From: Betaproteobacteria bacterium
GTDB taxonomy: Bacteria > Pseudomonadota > Gammaproteobacteria > Burkholderiales > Casimicrobiaceae
Length of the DNA stretch: 33,765 bases
Direction of reading: 5' to 3'
Assembly (NCBI GenBank): GCA_013298045.1
Contig: JAAFJI010000009.1
Coordinates: 1 to 33,765, forward strand
In this document: positions 24,577 through 32,050 of the stretch, piece by piece
Layout: each line of letters opens with the position of its first letter
How positions within the stretch are numbered: position 1 is the first letter of the stretch
Notes under the pieces: model-generated
Told to the model about the DNA's origin: nothing
Seen by the model: the letters and a program-made list of their open reading frames with translations, nothing else
Database searches by the model: none
Made by a program: the position numbers and the translations under genes

Positions 24577-25721
24577 TGCGACATCTCCCTCGTAACCACG
24601 TCGATCATGAGCGACATCGTCTCAAACGACGGCGGATCGATCAGATCGTTAAGTTTTTCCTGGACGTTTAACTTCGCGGCGGCGGCCTTTTGCATGAACG
24701 CACCGCTGTCGGCAATGCGGAAACCATAGTCAAGACCGATCGCTTGCATTTCGGGCGACGCAGCAAGCAATTCACCCAGACGTTTGCTTTTCTCATTCAA
24801 CGCAACATAGACGACCTTGTTCACAATCGTTGGCTTTGGGTACATGAGCACCATGTCCGGTTGCAGCGGCTTCGTGAGCGCGTGCGTGAGCATTTGGTTT
24901 TCGTAAATGAACGCAAGCGGCGTTTTGCCGATGCCGATCGACACGTAGTCGTCGAAATTTCCATTCACGTAGTTTTCTTGATAGCCCTGGCGTTTGAAGA
25001 GATCGGCCACTTTTTTCGCGAGCGCTTCCGCCGTCGCGCGATCGGTTGGTAATTCGTTGTTGTTCATCGTGTAAGCCGCAAGCGCCATAAACATCGCAGC
25101 AGAATTGCTTTTTCGCACATCGGTGGTCGAGACGAGCACTGATTTGTTCACGTCGTAGGCGTCTTTCGCTTTCAAGTCTTTCCAGCGCGTTTTCGCTTGC
25201 ATGGTCGCCACGAGTTTCGCGAAGTCCACTGAATAGACCGATGGCTGCAACGACGTTGCCATTGCGTTCGTTTGCAAGATGTTTGCAATGGGTTGCCACG
25301 AAGCAATCACCATCGGCGTGAAAAAGACTGTCGTTTGCGTCGCACTCATGTTCGCCCGTTTGGCGGCATCCGCGATTTGGTTCGCCGCGACAATGCCCGA
25401 GGGAAACATGAAATCCGGTCCGCCAGTCGCTGCAACGCGCTGTGCCATGTCTCGCGAGCCCACACGTGTGATGTTGACTTTCACGCCATGGTCGGCGAGA
25501 AACTTAAGCACACGCTGGTCTTTGAAAAACGGTTCAACATCGAGCGCGATCAAGCCGCTCAACTCGACGGTTTGCGTCGCACGCAATCCGGGCAAATTCA
25601 GCGTTGGGTTTTGTCCGCTCGCGACCTGCGCCTGCTGCGTGCTGCGCAGTGCCCAAAACAGAGCACCGCCGAGAATCGCGAGCAAAACAACAGTGATCAG
25701 GGCTTTGGTCGGACGGTTCAT
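24573..25721 (-). CDS. Membrane-anchored solute-binding-like protein
   Basis: A 382-residue protein with a single N-terminal membrane helix (about 7-26) that probably anchors it in the periplasm. The body resembles an extracellular solute-binding fold: LSGLIALDVEPFFKD, GGPDFMFPSGIVAANQIAD (a substrate-loop-like segment), ASWQPIANILQ, LVSTTDVRKSNSAAMFMALAAYTMNNNE and PLAFIYENQMLTHAL. No ABC permease or ATPase genes are adjacent, so a sensory or scaffold role beside the vWA lipoprotein is more likely than transport. First gene of a three-gene operon, divergent from telA across a MITE-like insertion. No strong ribosome-binding site. Confidence 0.7.
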   Translation of the reverse strand: MNRPTKALITVVLLAILGGALFWALRSTQQAQVASGQNPTLNLPGLRATQTVELSGLIALDVEPFFKDQRVLKFLADHGVKVNITRVGSRDMAQRVAATGGPDFMFPSGIVAANQIADAAKRANMSATQTTVFFTPMVIASWQPIANILQTNAMATSLQPSVYSVDFAKLVATMQAKTRWKDLKAKDAYDVNKSVLVSTTDVRKSNSAAMFMALAAYTMNNNELPTDRATAEALAKKVADLFKRQGYQENYVNGNFDDYVSIGIGKTPLAFIYENQMLTHALTKPLQPDMVLMYPKPTIVNKVVYVALNEKSKRLGELLAASPEMQAIGLDYGFRIADSGAFMQKAAAAKLNVQEKLNDLIDPPSFETMSLMIDVVTREMSQ

Positions 25722-25780
25722 AGCTGTGGGTTGAGCGCGGCGCGCGGCGAAGCCGGATTATTACCCTTATTTGTCGTAAG

Positions 25781-25949
25781 CTAGGGAAACACTGAACAAG
25801 TCCCACGCGCGCATCGCATCCTTGCTTTGGGCGCATCGCTTTGTCGAAAATGCTCGCCATAGCTACGGCTATGGCTGTGCTTTTCTCCTCGCGCTGCATC
25901 CCAAACCAAGGCGCGCTGCACTGCGGGGACTTATTCAGTGTTTCCCTAG
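25781..25949. mobile_element. 169-bp MITE-like palindromic element
   Basis: The terminal inverted repeats are 24 bp (25781-25804 and 25926-25949), matching at 23 positions, each ending in CTAG at the outer edge; the arm begins CTAGGGAAACACTGAACAAG. The interior is also palindromic. CTTGCTTTGGG (25821-25831) faces CCCAAACCAAG (25900-25910), and GCCATAGC-TACG-GCTATGGC (25856-25875) sits exactly at the centre. No transposase is encoded. It lies in the divergent promoter region between the solute-binding gene and telA. A non-autonomous insertion using CTAG or TA targets is the best reading; the parent IS family is not identified. Confidence 0.82.
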
Positions 25950-25999
25950 CGATAGATCGCGCCATAATCCGCGCAACATCGTTCAATTCGAAAACTTCC

Positions 26000-27220
26000 A
26001 TGAGCACCTCCGAGCCGACCCCCGCCGTTGCCGCCAAAACCGCCGTGGCCGAATTTCAATTAACGCCGCCCGAAGTGCTCACGCCGGTCGTGCCGGAGGC
26101 GTCGAAATCTGCGGTGCCGCTCGCCGAGGCAACCAAAACGGCAGTCGATGCTCAGGTCGCGAAATACGTCGACGCGTTGCTCACCGAGGATGTCGAAAGT
26201 GCTGCGTTCAAGGGCAAGCTCGATAGCGCATTCGCGCTTGGCCGCGAGGAAATTTCGATGGCCTCGTCGCTCCTGCAAGGCCGTTTCATGGAGCAAAACT
26301 TTGTCGGCGCGGAATCGACGCCAGCGTACAAAGCAATTGCGGAGATTCGCGGTCAGCTCGATGAATTGAACCCTGGCAAAGAAGGTGACCTGTTCGCGCC
26401 CAACAAAATCTTGGGCATCATTCCGTGGGGCAACAAGTTGCAAGCGTATTTCCGCAAATACCAGAGCGCGGGAACGCAGTTGAAGAAGAGCATGGAACAG
26501 CTTTACTTGGCGCGCGACGACATGCAAAAAGACATCGTCGAAATTGAGAGCACACGCGGCAAACTCTGGGACGGCATGCAAAAGCTCGCGGCGGCGATTC
26601 ATTTCTCTGAGAAGCTCGATGCGCAACTCGCCGAACGCGTGAACGCGCTCAAAACGACCGACCCGAAACGTGCGACGGCGCTCGAACAGGAAGTGCTCTT
26701 CTATGTGCGGCAGAACCTATCGGACATGCTTACTCAACAGTCCGTTTGCATCAACGGCTATCTTGCGCTCGATGTGCTCAAGAAAACTGGTCGCGAGATG
26801 GTCAACGGCTGCTCACGCGTCGCAACCACTGGCATGAGCGCGCTTGCGGTTGCGCAGACGGTCGCGCGCGCGACAGGCAACCAGATCGAAGTGATGGGGA
26901 TGCTCAAAGGCGTGAACAGCACGATCGAAGGTTTGATCGCCGAGACTGGAAAACAGCTCAACACGCACGTTGAAAAAACCACCGAGTTCTCGCAGAATCC
27001 AGGGCTCGGCATGGACAAGCTCAAAGAAATGTTCGATCAGACGTTCAAAGCGATGGACGCGATGGACAATTTCCGCAGCAAAGCGATCGATGTGATGGGC
27101 AAGAACAACGTGATGCTCAAAGAGCAAATCGCCCGCAGCGAAACCTATGTTGATCGGGTGCGACAACAGCAAGCGCGGGAAGCGACGGCAACCGCGATCG
27201 GTGGACCGGTGAAGCTGTAG
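26000..27220 (+). CDS. telA: Toxic anion resistance protein TelA family
   Basis: A 406-residue, helix-rich cytoplasmic protein of the TelA/KlaA/YaaN family. Features include GREEISMASSLLQGRFMEQNF, KILGIIPWGNKLQAYFRKYQSAGTQL (about 133-158, the family's most recognisable segment with the IPFG/IPWG turn), long coiled-coil segments, VCINGYLALDVLKKTGREMVNG and NQIEVMGMLKGVNSTIEGLI. The family is linked to tellurite and envelope-stress resistance. I start at ATG 26000 (MSTSEPTP); the frame stays open upstream to 25841, but that part is inside the palindromic insertion. The gene is divergent from the vWA/solute-binding/XpaC-like operon, with which it likely forms one system. Confidence 0.9.
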   Translation: MSTSEPTPAVAAKTAVAEFQLTPPEVLTPVVPEASKSAVPLAEATKTAVDAQVAKYVDALLTEDVESAAFKGKLDSAFALGREEISMASSLLQGRFMEQNFVGAESTPAYKAIAEIRGQLDELNPGKEGDLFAPNKILGIIPWGNKLQAYFRKYQSAGTQLKKSMEQLYLARDDMQKDIVEIESTRGKLWDGMQKLAAAIHFSEKLDAQLAERVNALKTTDPKRATALEQEVLFYVRQNLSDMLTQQSVCINGYLALDVLKKTGREMVNGCSRVATTGMSALAVAQTVARATGNQIEVMGMLKGVNSTIEGLIAETGKQLNTHVEKTTEFSQNPGLGMDKLKEMFDQTFKAMDAMDNFRSKAIDVMGKNNVMLKEQIARSETYVDRVRQQQAREATATAIGGPVKL

Positions 27221-27541
27221 TCGATCTCACGCCGCAGAAAGGTCGTCTAGCACTGCAAACCAAAGACTTCTTCATCGAATGCCCAGTCAAATCGGGACGT
27301 ATAGGCGAAAAATGCTAACCTCGTAATGCGTTTCCGATGGATCAGATCGCATATTTCACCGGGCAATCGAGGTAATTGTTGTTAGGCGTTCGAGTCGAGT
27401 GCGAACAACGGAACGAAATTCAGTCTAGCGACGATGTAGCGGTCGAAGCAAACCCGCCACGTATTGGTTTAGCCGAATACGCCGTGCACCTGTGTCGATA
27501 ACTTTGATCGCCGCCATCGGCGACGCGCGGGCAGCGGCAGG
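27221..27541. other. 321-nt gap between telA and ptsH
   Basis: Between convergent genes. It contains element copy 7 (27281-27364) and a 7-mer GTTAGGC (27381-27387) facing TGCTAAC (27313-27319). No open frame resembles ptsI, which normally follows ptsH in related gene orders. No terminator recognised for telA or ptsH. Confidence 0.6.
27281..27364. repeat. Intergenic palindromic element, copy 7 (84 nt, weakest match)
   Basis: GCCCAGTCAAATC (27281-27293) and ATATTTCACCGGGC (27351-27364) give the same 84-nt end spacing. The core is less AT-rich. Flanks CATCGAAT and AATCGAGG pair at six of eight positions. It is 61 nt after the telA stop. Included because of the spacing and ends; could be chance. 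Confidence 0.4.
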
Positions 27542-27811
27542 CTACTCGCCTTCGCCAAATTTGTCGTTGATAAGCCCGACCAGCCCGTCCATCGCGGCGG
27601 CCTCGTCCTCGCCTTCGGTTTCGAGCGAAATTTTCGCGCCCTTCCCGGCGGCCAGCATCATCACACCCATGATGCTTTTTGCGTTCACCCGGCGACCGTT
27701 GCGCTCGATGTTGACCTCACATTTGAAGCTGGTTGCGAGCTGGGTGAGTTTGGCTGAAGCGCGAGCATGCAGCCCGAGCTTGTTGATGATTTCGATCTCT
27801 CGCTTTTGCAT
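27542..27811 (-). CDS. ptsH: Phosphocarrier protein HPr
   Basis: An 89-residue HPr. His15 in NKLGLHARASAK receives phosphate from EI. Ser46 in KSIMGVMML is the regulatory site of HPr kinase/phosphorylase. The C-terminus is slightly extended and acidic. With the mannose-type EIIA 22 nt upstream it forms the regulatory PTS chain of proteobacteria that lacks sugar permeases. ptsI, expected next in this order, is not present downstream. Confidence 0.97.
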   Translation of the reverse strand: MQKREIEIINKLGLHARASAKLTQLATSFKCEVNIERNGRRVNAKSIMGVMMLAAGKGAKISLETEGEDEAAAMDGLVGLINDKFGEGE

Positions 27812-27833
27812 TGTTTTGGTCGATCCCGAACCG

Positions 27834-28289
27834 TCAGTGACGGTTCATCACCGGCGTGCCCTCATTGGCCGAGGATTTCGCCACGCAAGGCCCCACGATC
27901 GGGTCGGCTTCGATGTGAAAAACACCCTCGCAACCACCAGAGACCACGCGTTTCAGAAGCGTTTCCATCCCTTTGTTGCGGTAGGTCATTGCGCGGACGA
28001 GCATCGGCACATTGCCGCCCGCGACCGCTTCAACCTGTCCGGGGGAGATGAGTTTGGCGGCAAGATTGGCAGGCGAGGCACCGAAAATATCGGTGATCAG
28101 GAGCACGCCATCACCGTCGTCAAGCGATTCAATCATGCGCTTTGCAACCGGCACCAAATCGCGCGGGGAATCGTTGGCCGCCACCGACAGCGAGGCAATC
28201 GCCTCTGGACGTCGCCCAAGCACGTGCGTCATGCACCCGATAAGTGCATCGCCTAAATTGCCATGCGCAATGATCAATACACCGATCAC
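27834..28289 (-). CDS. PTS EIIA component, mannose family
   Basis: A 151-residue EIIA-Man-type protein. His9 in LIIAHGNLGDAL is the phosphorylation site. DGDGVLLITDIFGASPANLAAKL (about 58-80) and GGNVPMLVRAMTYRN (about 90-104) are family-typical. The start is GTG (complement 28287-28289) with GGGAAAGG eight bases upstream. No EIIB/C/D transport genes are nearby, so this EIIA probably acts as a regulator receiving phosphate from HPr. The 186-nt gap back to gshB holds no convincing gene. Confidence 0.93.
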   Translation of the reverse strand: MIGVLIIAHGNLGDALIGCMTHVLGRRPEAIASLSVAANDSPRDLVPVAKRMIESLDDGDGVLLITDIFGASPANLAAKLISPGQVEAVAGGNVPMLVRAMTYRNKGMETLLKRVVSGGCEGVFHIEADPIVGPCVAKSSANEGTPVMNRH

Positions 28290-28475
28290 ATCAACAACCT
28301 TTCCCTCGCTGAGCCGTCGTTTCGGTCTTCATTCTTGCTCTGAGCCCAATTCGTTTGACCGGCTTCGCGCCCCTGCGCACGCTTTAAACTCGAAAAAACG
28401 TCTGCAATCACGCTCGGCATTCGCCAAAACCAATGCATAGTAGCAAAAGAATTGTTGCGCCGCGACAGGGATTGT

Positions 28476-29441
28476 TCAACCGTTCTGGAGTGTTTGTTCA
28501 AGTTGTTGCATGAATAAGCCAGCGACGTCGAAGCCGGTTTGCTTCTCGATTTCCACAAAACCGGTCGGGCTGGTCACGTTGATCTCGGTGACTTTGTCGC
28601 CAATCACGTCCAATCCGACCAGAAACAACCCCTCTTTCGAAAGTCGCGCGGCCATCGTTTCGGCAATCCGCCGATCGCTCTCGGAGAGCGCTCGCGCCAC
28701 CGGTTTGCCACCTGCAGCCATGTTGCCGCGCGTCTCCCCGATCATCGGGATGCGAGCGAGCGCATGCGGCACGACCTGACCGTTGATCAACAAAATGCGC
28801 TTGTCACCATCGACGATTTCCGGCAAATAGCGCTGCGCCATGATGGACTGGGTGCCAAGTTGGGTGAGCGTTTCGATGATGACGTTTAAGTTCGCATCGC
28901 CCGCGCGCACCCGAAAAATGCCACTGCCGCCCATCCCGTCGAGTGGCTTGAAAATCGCATCGTTATGCTCCGCCACGAACTCGCGCAACAGCGACGCGCT
29001 GCGCGTCACAACGGTCGGCGCGATCATGTCTGGATGCTTCAAAATCGCCATCTTCTCGTTGTTGTCGCGAATCGCGCCGGGTCGATTGAACACCCGCGCG
29101 CCCTGATCGCAAGCCCGCTCGAAGAGATACGTGTGATAGACGTATTCCATGTTGAACGGCGGATCTTTGCGCTCAATCACAGCCGCGAAGTCGGCGAGCG
29201 GGCGCAGCATGGGTTCATCCGCCTCGTACCAGTTCGGCGAATGATCGCGCGCGTCATCGGTGAGCGCGAGGCTGAGCCTCTTCGCGACCGCCTGGACGCT
29301 GCCTGCGCGCGAGAACACGTCGCCGGGCTCAATTGCGTAGACACCGTGACCGCGTGCCGCAGCCGCGCGCATCATGGCGACGGTCGAATCCTTGTAGGCC
29401 TTGAGTTTGTCGAGCGGATCGACGTGAAATGCGATATCCAT
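28476..29441 (-). CDS. gshB: Glutathione synthetase
   Basis: A 321-residue ATP-grasp enzyme that joins gamma-glutamylcysteine and glycine to give glutathione. Motifs are AFHVDPLDKLKAYKDST at the N-terminus, RKDPPFNMEYVYHTYLFERA (about 90-109), NNEKMAILKHPDMIAPTVVT, FKPLDGMGGSGIFRV, LPEIVDGDKRILLINGQVV, GGNMAAGG-like loop (RGNMAAGGKPV) and GLDVIGDKVTEINVTSPTG with the metal-binding residues. gshB before EIIA-Man and HPr is a familiar betaproteobacterial order. gshA is not adjacent here. Confidence 0.97.
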   Translation of the reverse strand: MDIAFHVDPLDKLKAYKDSTVAMMRAAAARGHGVYAIEPGDVFSRAGSVQAVAKRLSLALTDDARDHSPNWYEADEPMLRPLADFAAVIERKDPPFNMEYVYHTYLFERACDQGARVFNRPGAIRDNNEKMAILKHPDMIAPTVVTRSASLLREFVAEHNDAIFKPLDGMGGSGIFRVRAGDANLNVIIETLTQLGTQSIMAQRYLPEIVDGDKRILLINGQVVPHALARIPMIGETRGNMAAGGKPVARALSESDRRIAETMAARLSKEGLFLVGLDVIGDKVTEINVTSPTGFVEIEKQTGFDVAGLFMQQLEQTLQNG

Positions 29442-29490
29442 ACACGGAGAATATCGCGCGGGCTATCGACGAATAACTTCGTCTTTAATT

Positions 29491-29574
29491 GCCCCGCTAA
29501 ATAACAATCTGACTCAATTAAAAATAAACTTCAACAATTTATAAAATTCGCCAGAATTCATTATTTTATAGGGC
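29491..29574. repeat. Intergenic AT-rich palindromic element, copy 4 (84 nt)
   Basis: GCCCCGCTAAATAACAAT (left end at 29491) and TTATTTTATAGGGC (right end at 29574) bound a very AT-rich 84-nt segment. Flanks are also partly complementary, including AACTTC (29475-29480) and GAAGTT (29585-29590). It lies between the gshB start and the DUF4124 gene, 17 nt beyond the latter's stop. Confidence 0.72.
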
Positions 29575-29590
29575 TTTGAAACCTGAAGTT

Positions 29591-30286
29591 TTAAGACTTT
29601 TTCTTCGGTTGAGCTGACGGCGCGTTCGAGGCACCGGTCGCCGGTTTATTCGCCGCAGCTTCCGCCGCGATCAGATCGGCCAGGCGTATGCGCTCTTGCT
29701 CGTAGGTATTCGCCGTTTGCGCACGTTCGCGAATTCGCTTGGTCTGAGCGGCGGTGCCATCTTCGATTTGCGCCTCGATATCTTCGAGCTCGCGCGCCAA
29801 CTTAGGCGGCACTTTCTTGCCGGCGGAGGTCACGTCCTTTTTCGCCGCCGTTCGCTGCGTATCGAGCGTGGAGAGGCGGTTTTTCAGCGCCAAAAGATCG
29901 GCATCGATGAGCCCGATCGCGCGGTCGCGAACCCGGTCGAAATCTGCGAGCGTTGCGTAGGTCAGCAGCAGCGCTTTGTCTTTTCGCTCCCGCTCCTCCT
30001 TGGCGATACGCGCCTTGTCGTCCTCCGCTGCCTTCACAGCTGCGGCGCGGCGCTCCTCCGGCGTGAGCGCGCGATCCATCTGCCCCTTCACGATCCCGTC
30101 GCTGCGAATCTCGCGGCGCGCGCGATCCACCGCGCTCGGCGGAATGGTGTCGCTATAGTGCACTTTGCCGTTTTCGTCGGTCCAGCGATAGAGCTGCGCC
30201 TCGGTCGCCGCGCTCAGCAGAACCGCTGCAACCGACAGGGAGGCGAACGCGCACAGTCGCACAGTGGAGCGCTTATGCAATCCCAT
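29591..30286 (-). CDS. DUF4124-domain exported protein
   Basis: A 231-residue protein with a signal peptide (about 1-30, cleavage near ATEA). The DUF4124 motif LYRWTDENGKVHYSDTIPP follows at about 32-50. The remainder is a long charged helical region (about 75-215), probably coiled coil, and a low-complexity Ala/Pro/Lys tail. DUF4124 proteins are periplasmic and of unknown function. Its ATG has GAGGT four bases upstream and lies inside the end of pyrE (14-nt overlap), so the two are translationally coupled. Confidence 0.88.
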   Translation of the reverse strand: MGLHKRSTVRLCAFASLSVAAVLLSAATEAQLYRWTDENGKVHYSDTIPPSAVDRARREIRSDGIVKGQMDRALTPEERRAAAVKAAEDDKARIAKEERERKDKALLLTYATLADFDRVRDRAIGLIDADLLALKNRLSTLDTQRTAAKKDVTSAGKKVPPKLARELEDIEAQIEDGTAAQTKRIRERAQTANTYEQERIRLADLIAAEAAANKPATGASNAPSAQPKKKS

Positions 30287-30923
30287 ATTGACCTCGGTAG
30301 GCGTCGATTTTCGGCTGAAACGAGGCGAGCTTTGGATCGGCCGAAACCATTTTCATCACATCGACCAGGGTTGCGATGGCGATGACCGGGATGCCGACCT
30401 CTTGCTCGACTTCTTGAACCGCCGATTTGGTGCCGTTGCCTCGCTCCATACGGTCAACCATGATCAGCAACCCGGAAGGCTCCGCACCTGCCGCGCGGAT
30501 CATGGTGACCGACTCGCGCGCGCTTGTTCCCGCCGTGATGACGTCATCGACAATCACGACACGCCCTTTGAGCGGTGCGCCCACAATTAAGCCGCCTTCA
30601 CCATGGTCTTTCGCCTCTTTCCGGTTGAACGCGTAGGGGATGTTGTGACCTTTTTGGGCAAGACCAACCGCAAGCGCCGACACCAGGGGAATGCCTTTAT
30701 ACGCCGGTCCAAACACCATGTCGAACGGCACCTTAGACGACAGCAGTGCATCGGCGAAATAGCCGCCCAACGCGCCCAACGCCGCGCCAGTGTTGAATTG
30801 CCCGCTATTAAAGAAATACGGAGACAACCGCCCCGACTTCGTCTTGAACTCGCCAAAGCGCAGCGCATCGCAGGCGAGCGCGAAGCTAAGAAAGTGCTGG
30901 CGGAAATCGGTTTCGGAGTTCAT
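30273..30923 (-). CDS. pyrE: Orotate phosphoribosyltransferase
   Basis: A 216-residue enzyme of pyrimidine synthesis, converting orotate and PRPP to orotidine 5'-phosphate. Evidence: FKTKSGRLSPYFFNSGQF, DMVFGPAYKGIPL, the flexible catalytic loop AFNRKEAKDHGEGG (about 98-111) and the PRPP-binding motif VVIVDDVITAGTS (122-134). I start at the ATG at 30923 (MNSETDFRQHF); the frame stays open 79 codons upstream over the divergent xthA gene, which is a shadow. Its promoter is shared within the 73-nt gap to xthA. Confidence 0.97.
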   Translation of the reverse strand: MNSETDFRQHFLSFALACDALRFGEFKTKSGRLSPYFFNSGQFNTGAALGALGGYFADALLSSKVPFDMVFGPAYKGIPLVSALAVGLAQKGHNIPYAFNRKEAKDHGEGGLIVGAPLKGRVVIVDDVITAGTSARESVTMIRAAGAEPSGLLIMVDRMERGNGTKSAVQEVEQEVGIPVIAIATLVDVMKMVSADPKLASFQPKIDAYRGQYGIA

Positions 30924-30996
30924 TCGTGGCAAAGACGCAAAAAATGCGCCCGTCGTGGAAAATGGTGGTTTTACTTGTCCGCAAAGGATGTTGCAA

Positions 30997-31770
30997 ATGC
31001 GTATTGTGACGCTTAACGCGAACGGCATCCGTTCCGCGCACAGCAAGGGGCTCGCCGATTGGATGCGCAAACTGCGCGGCTGGGACGTGTTCTGCGTGCA
31101 AGAGCTCAAAGCCAACGTCGAGGATGTGCCGGAAGAGCTGCACAAAGTGAAAAAAGCCACGGGGCATTTCTACTCGGCGGAAAAGAAAGGCTACGCGGGC
31201 ACAGGCCTGTGGACACCGCATAAAGCGAAGATTTCAAAAGGGTTCGGTGTCGAAGAATTCGATCGCGAAGGTCGCTACCTCGAAGCCGATTTGGGCAAAC
31301 TCGTCGTCGTTTCGCTCTATTTGCCATCCGGTGCGGCCGGCCCCGAACGACAAGCCAGTAAAGACCGTTTCCTCGAAGCCTTTCCGAAACATCTCAAAGC
31401 ACTACGCAAAAGCGGCAAAGAAGCCGTGATCTGCGGCGACTTCAACATCGCGCATAAAGAAATCGATTTGAAGAATTGGCGAAGCAACCAGAAAAACTCC
31501 GGTTTCCTCCCGCACGAGCGCGCATGGCTCACCAACGTCTTCGATGAAATCGGCTTCGTCGATGTGCATCGGCAACTCGATCAACGCGCCGAGCAATACA
31601 CCTGGTGGAGTAATCGCGGGAACGCGTATGCAAACAACGTCGGTTGGCGTTTGGACTATCAAATCGCAACGCCGGGGATTGCTTCAACCGCAAAGAAGGT
31701 ATCGATTTATCTCGAAGAGAAGTTTTCGGATCATGCGCCGCTTGTCATCGACTATGAGTTTGCGATCTAA
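30997..31770 (+). CDS. xthA: Exodeoxyribonuclease III (AP endonuclease)
   Basis: A 257-residue Mg-dependent exonuclease/AP endonuclease of base-excision repair. Residues expected in the active site are visible: Asn7 in LNANGIRSA, Glu36 in VQELKA, Asp148 and Asn150 in CGDFNIAH, and Asp245-His246 in SDHAPLVIDY. WRLDYQIATPG near the C-terminus is also typical. I use the ATG at 30997, with AAAGGA eight bases upstream; another ATG three codons earlier would overlap that site. Divergent from pyrE, an arrangement often seen in proteobacteria. Confidence 0.96.
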   Translation: MRIVTLNANGIRSAHSKGLADWMRKLRGWDVFCVQELKANVEDVPEELHKVKKATGHFYSAEKKGYAGTGLWTPHKAKISKGFGVEEFDREGRYLEADLGKLVVVSLYLPSGAAGPERQASKDRFLEAFPKHLKALRKSGKEAVICGDFNIAHKEIDLKNWRSNQKNSGFLPHERAWLTNVFDEIGFVDVHRQLDQRAEQYTWWSNRGNAYANNVGWRLDYQIATPGIASTAKKVSIYLEEKFSDHAPLVIDYEFAI

Positions 31771-31849
31771 CCTATTGAGAGCCGCGCTTCGTCGATCCGC
31801 CCCAAGCCGATAAAATCCGTCTGGATAACAGGAATGGAGAAGATGAACC

Positions 31850-32050
31850 GTGAACACCGTAAAACTGATCGAGGACGCGGTGGAAGCTCTGCCACCGGCA
31901 GAGCTCGCCGAGTTTCGACGTTGGTTCGCTAACTTCGATCATGCGGGTTGGGATAAGCAGATCGATGCCGATCTCGCAGCTGGCAAACTGAGCGCGCTCG
32001 CCGCTGAGGCGCTGGAAGATTACAAGCTCGGTAATCAACGCGCGCTTTGA
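31850..32050 (+). CDS. Antitoxin-like small protein upstream of a RelE/ParE-type toxin
   Basis: A 66-residue acidic protein, MNTVKLIEDAVEALPPAELAEFRRWFANFDHAGWDKQ in outline. It matches the small antitoxin-like proteins with a LPxxELxxFRxWFxxFDxxxWDxQIxxD pattern paired with RelE-like toxins, including the C-terminal AGKLSALAAEALEDYKLG. The start is GTG at 31850, with GGAGA about ten bases upstream. There is no clear DNA-binding domain in so short a protein. Its stop overlaps the toxin start. Confidence 0.82.
   Translation: MNTVKLIEDAVEALPPAELAEFRRWFANFDHAGWDKQIDADLAAGKLSALAAEALEDYKLGNQRAL

Noticed and set aside
27313-27387. Integron attC-like pair (TGCTAAC and GTTAGGC, 75 nt apart, with partial inner pairing)
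   Set aside because: The left box does not fit the RYYYAAC consensus, the inner pairing is poor, there is no integrase, and other copies of the 84-nt element lack these boxes. An attC covariance search would settle it.
28286-28558. Small open frame between gshB and the EIIA gene, ending in an overlap with the EIIA start
   Set aside because: Its first third overlaps the gshB coding end, no ribosome-binding site is seen at any start, and the protein resembles no family I know.
30924-31160. N-terminal extension of pyrE over the xthA start
   Set aside because: It is antisense to conserved xthA codons, and PyrE homologues begin at the ATG at 30923.
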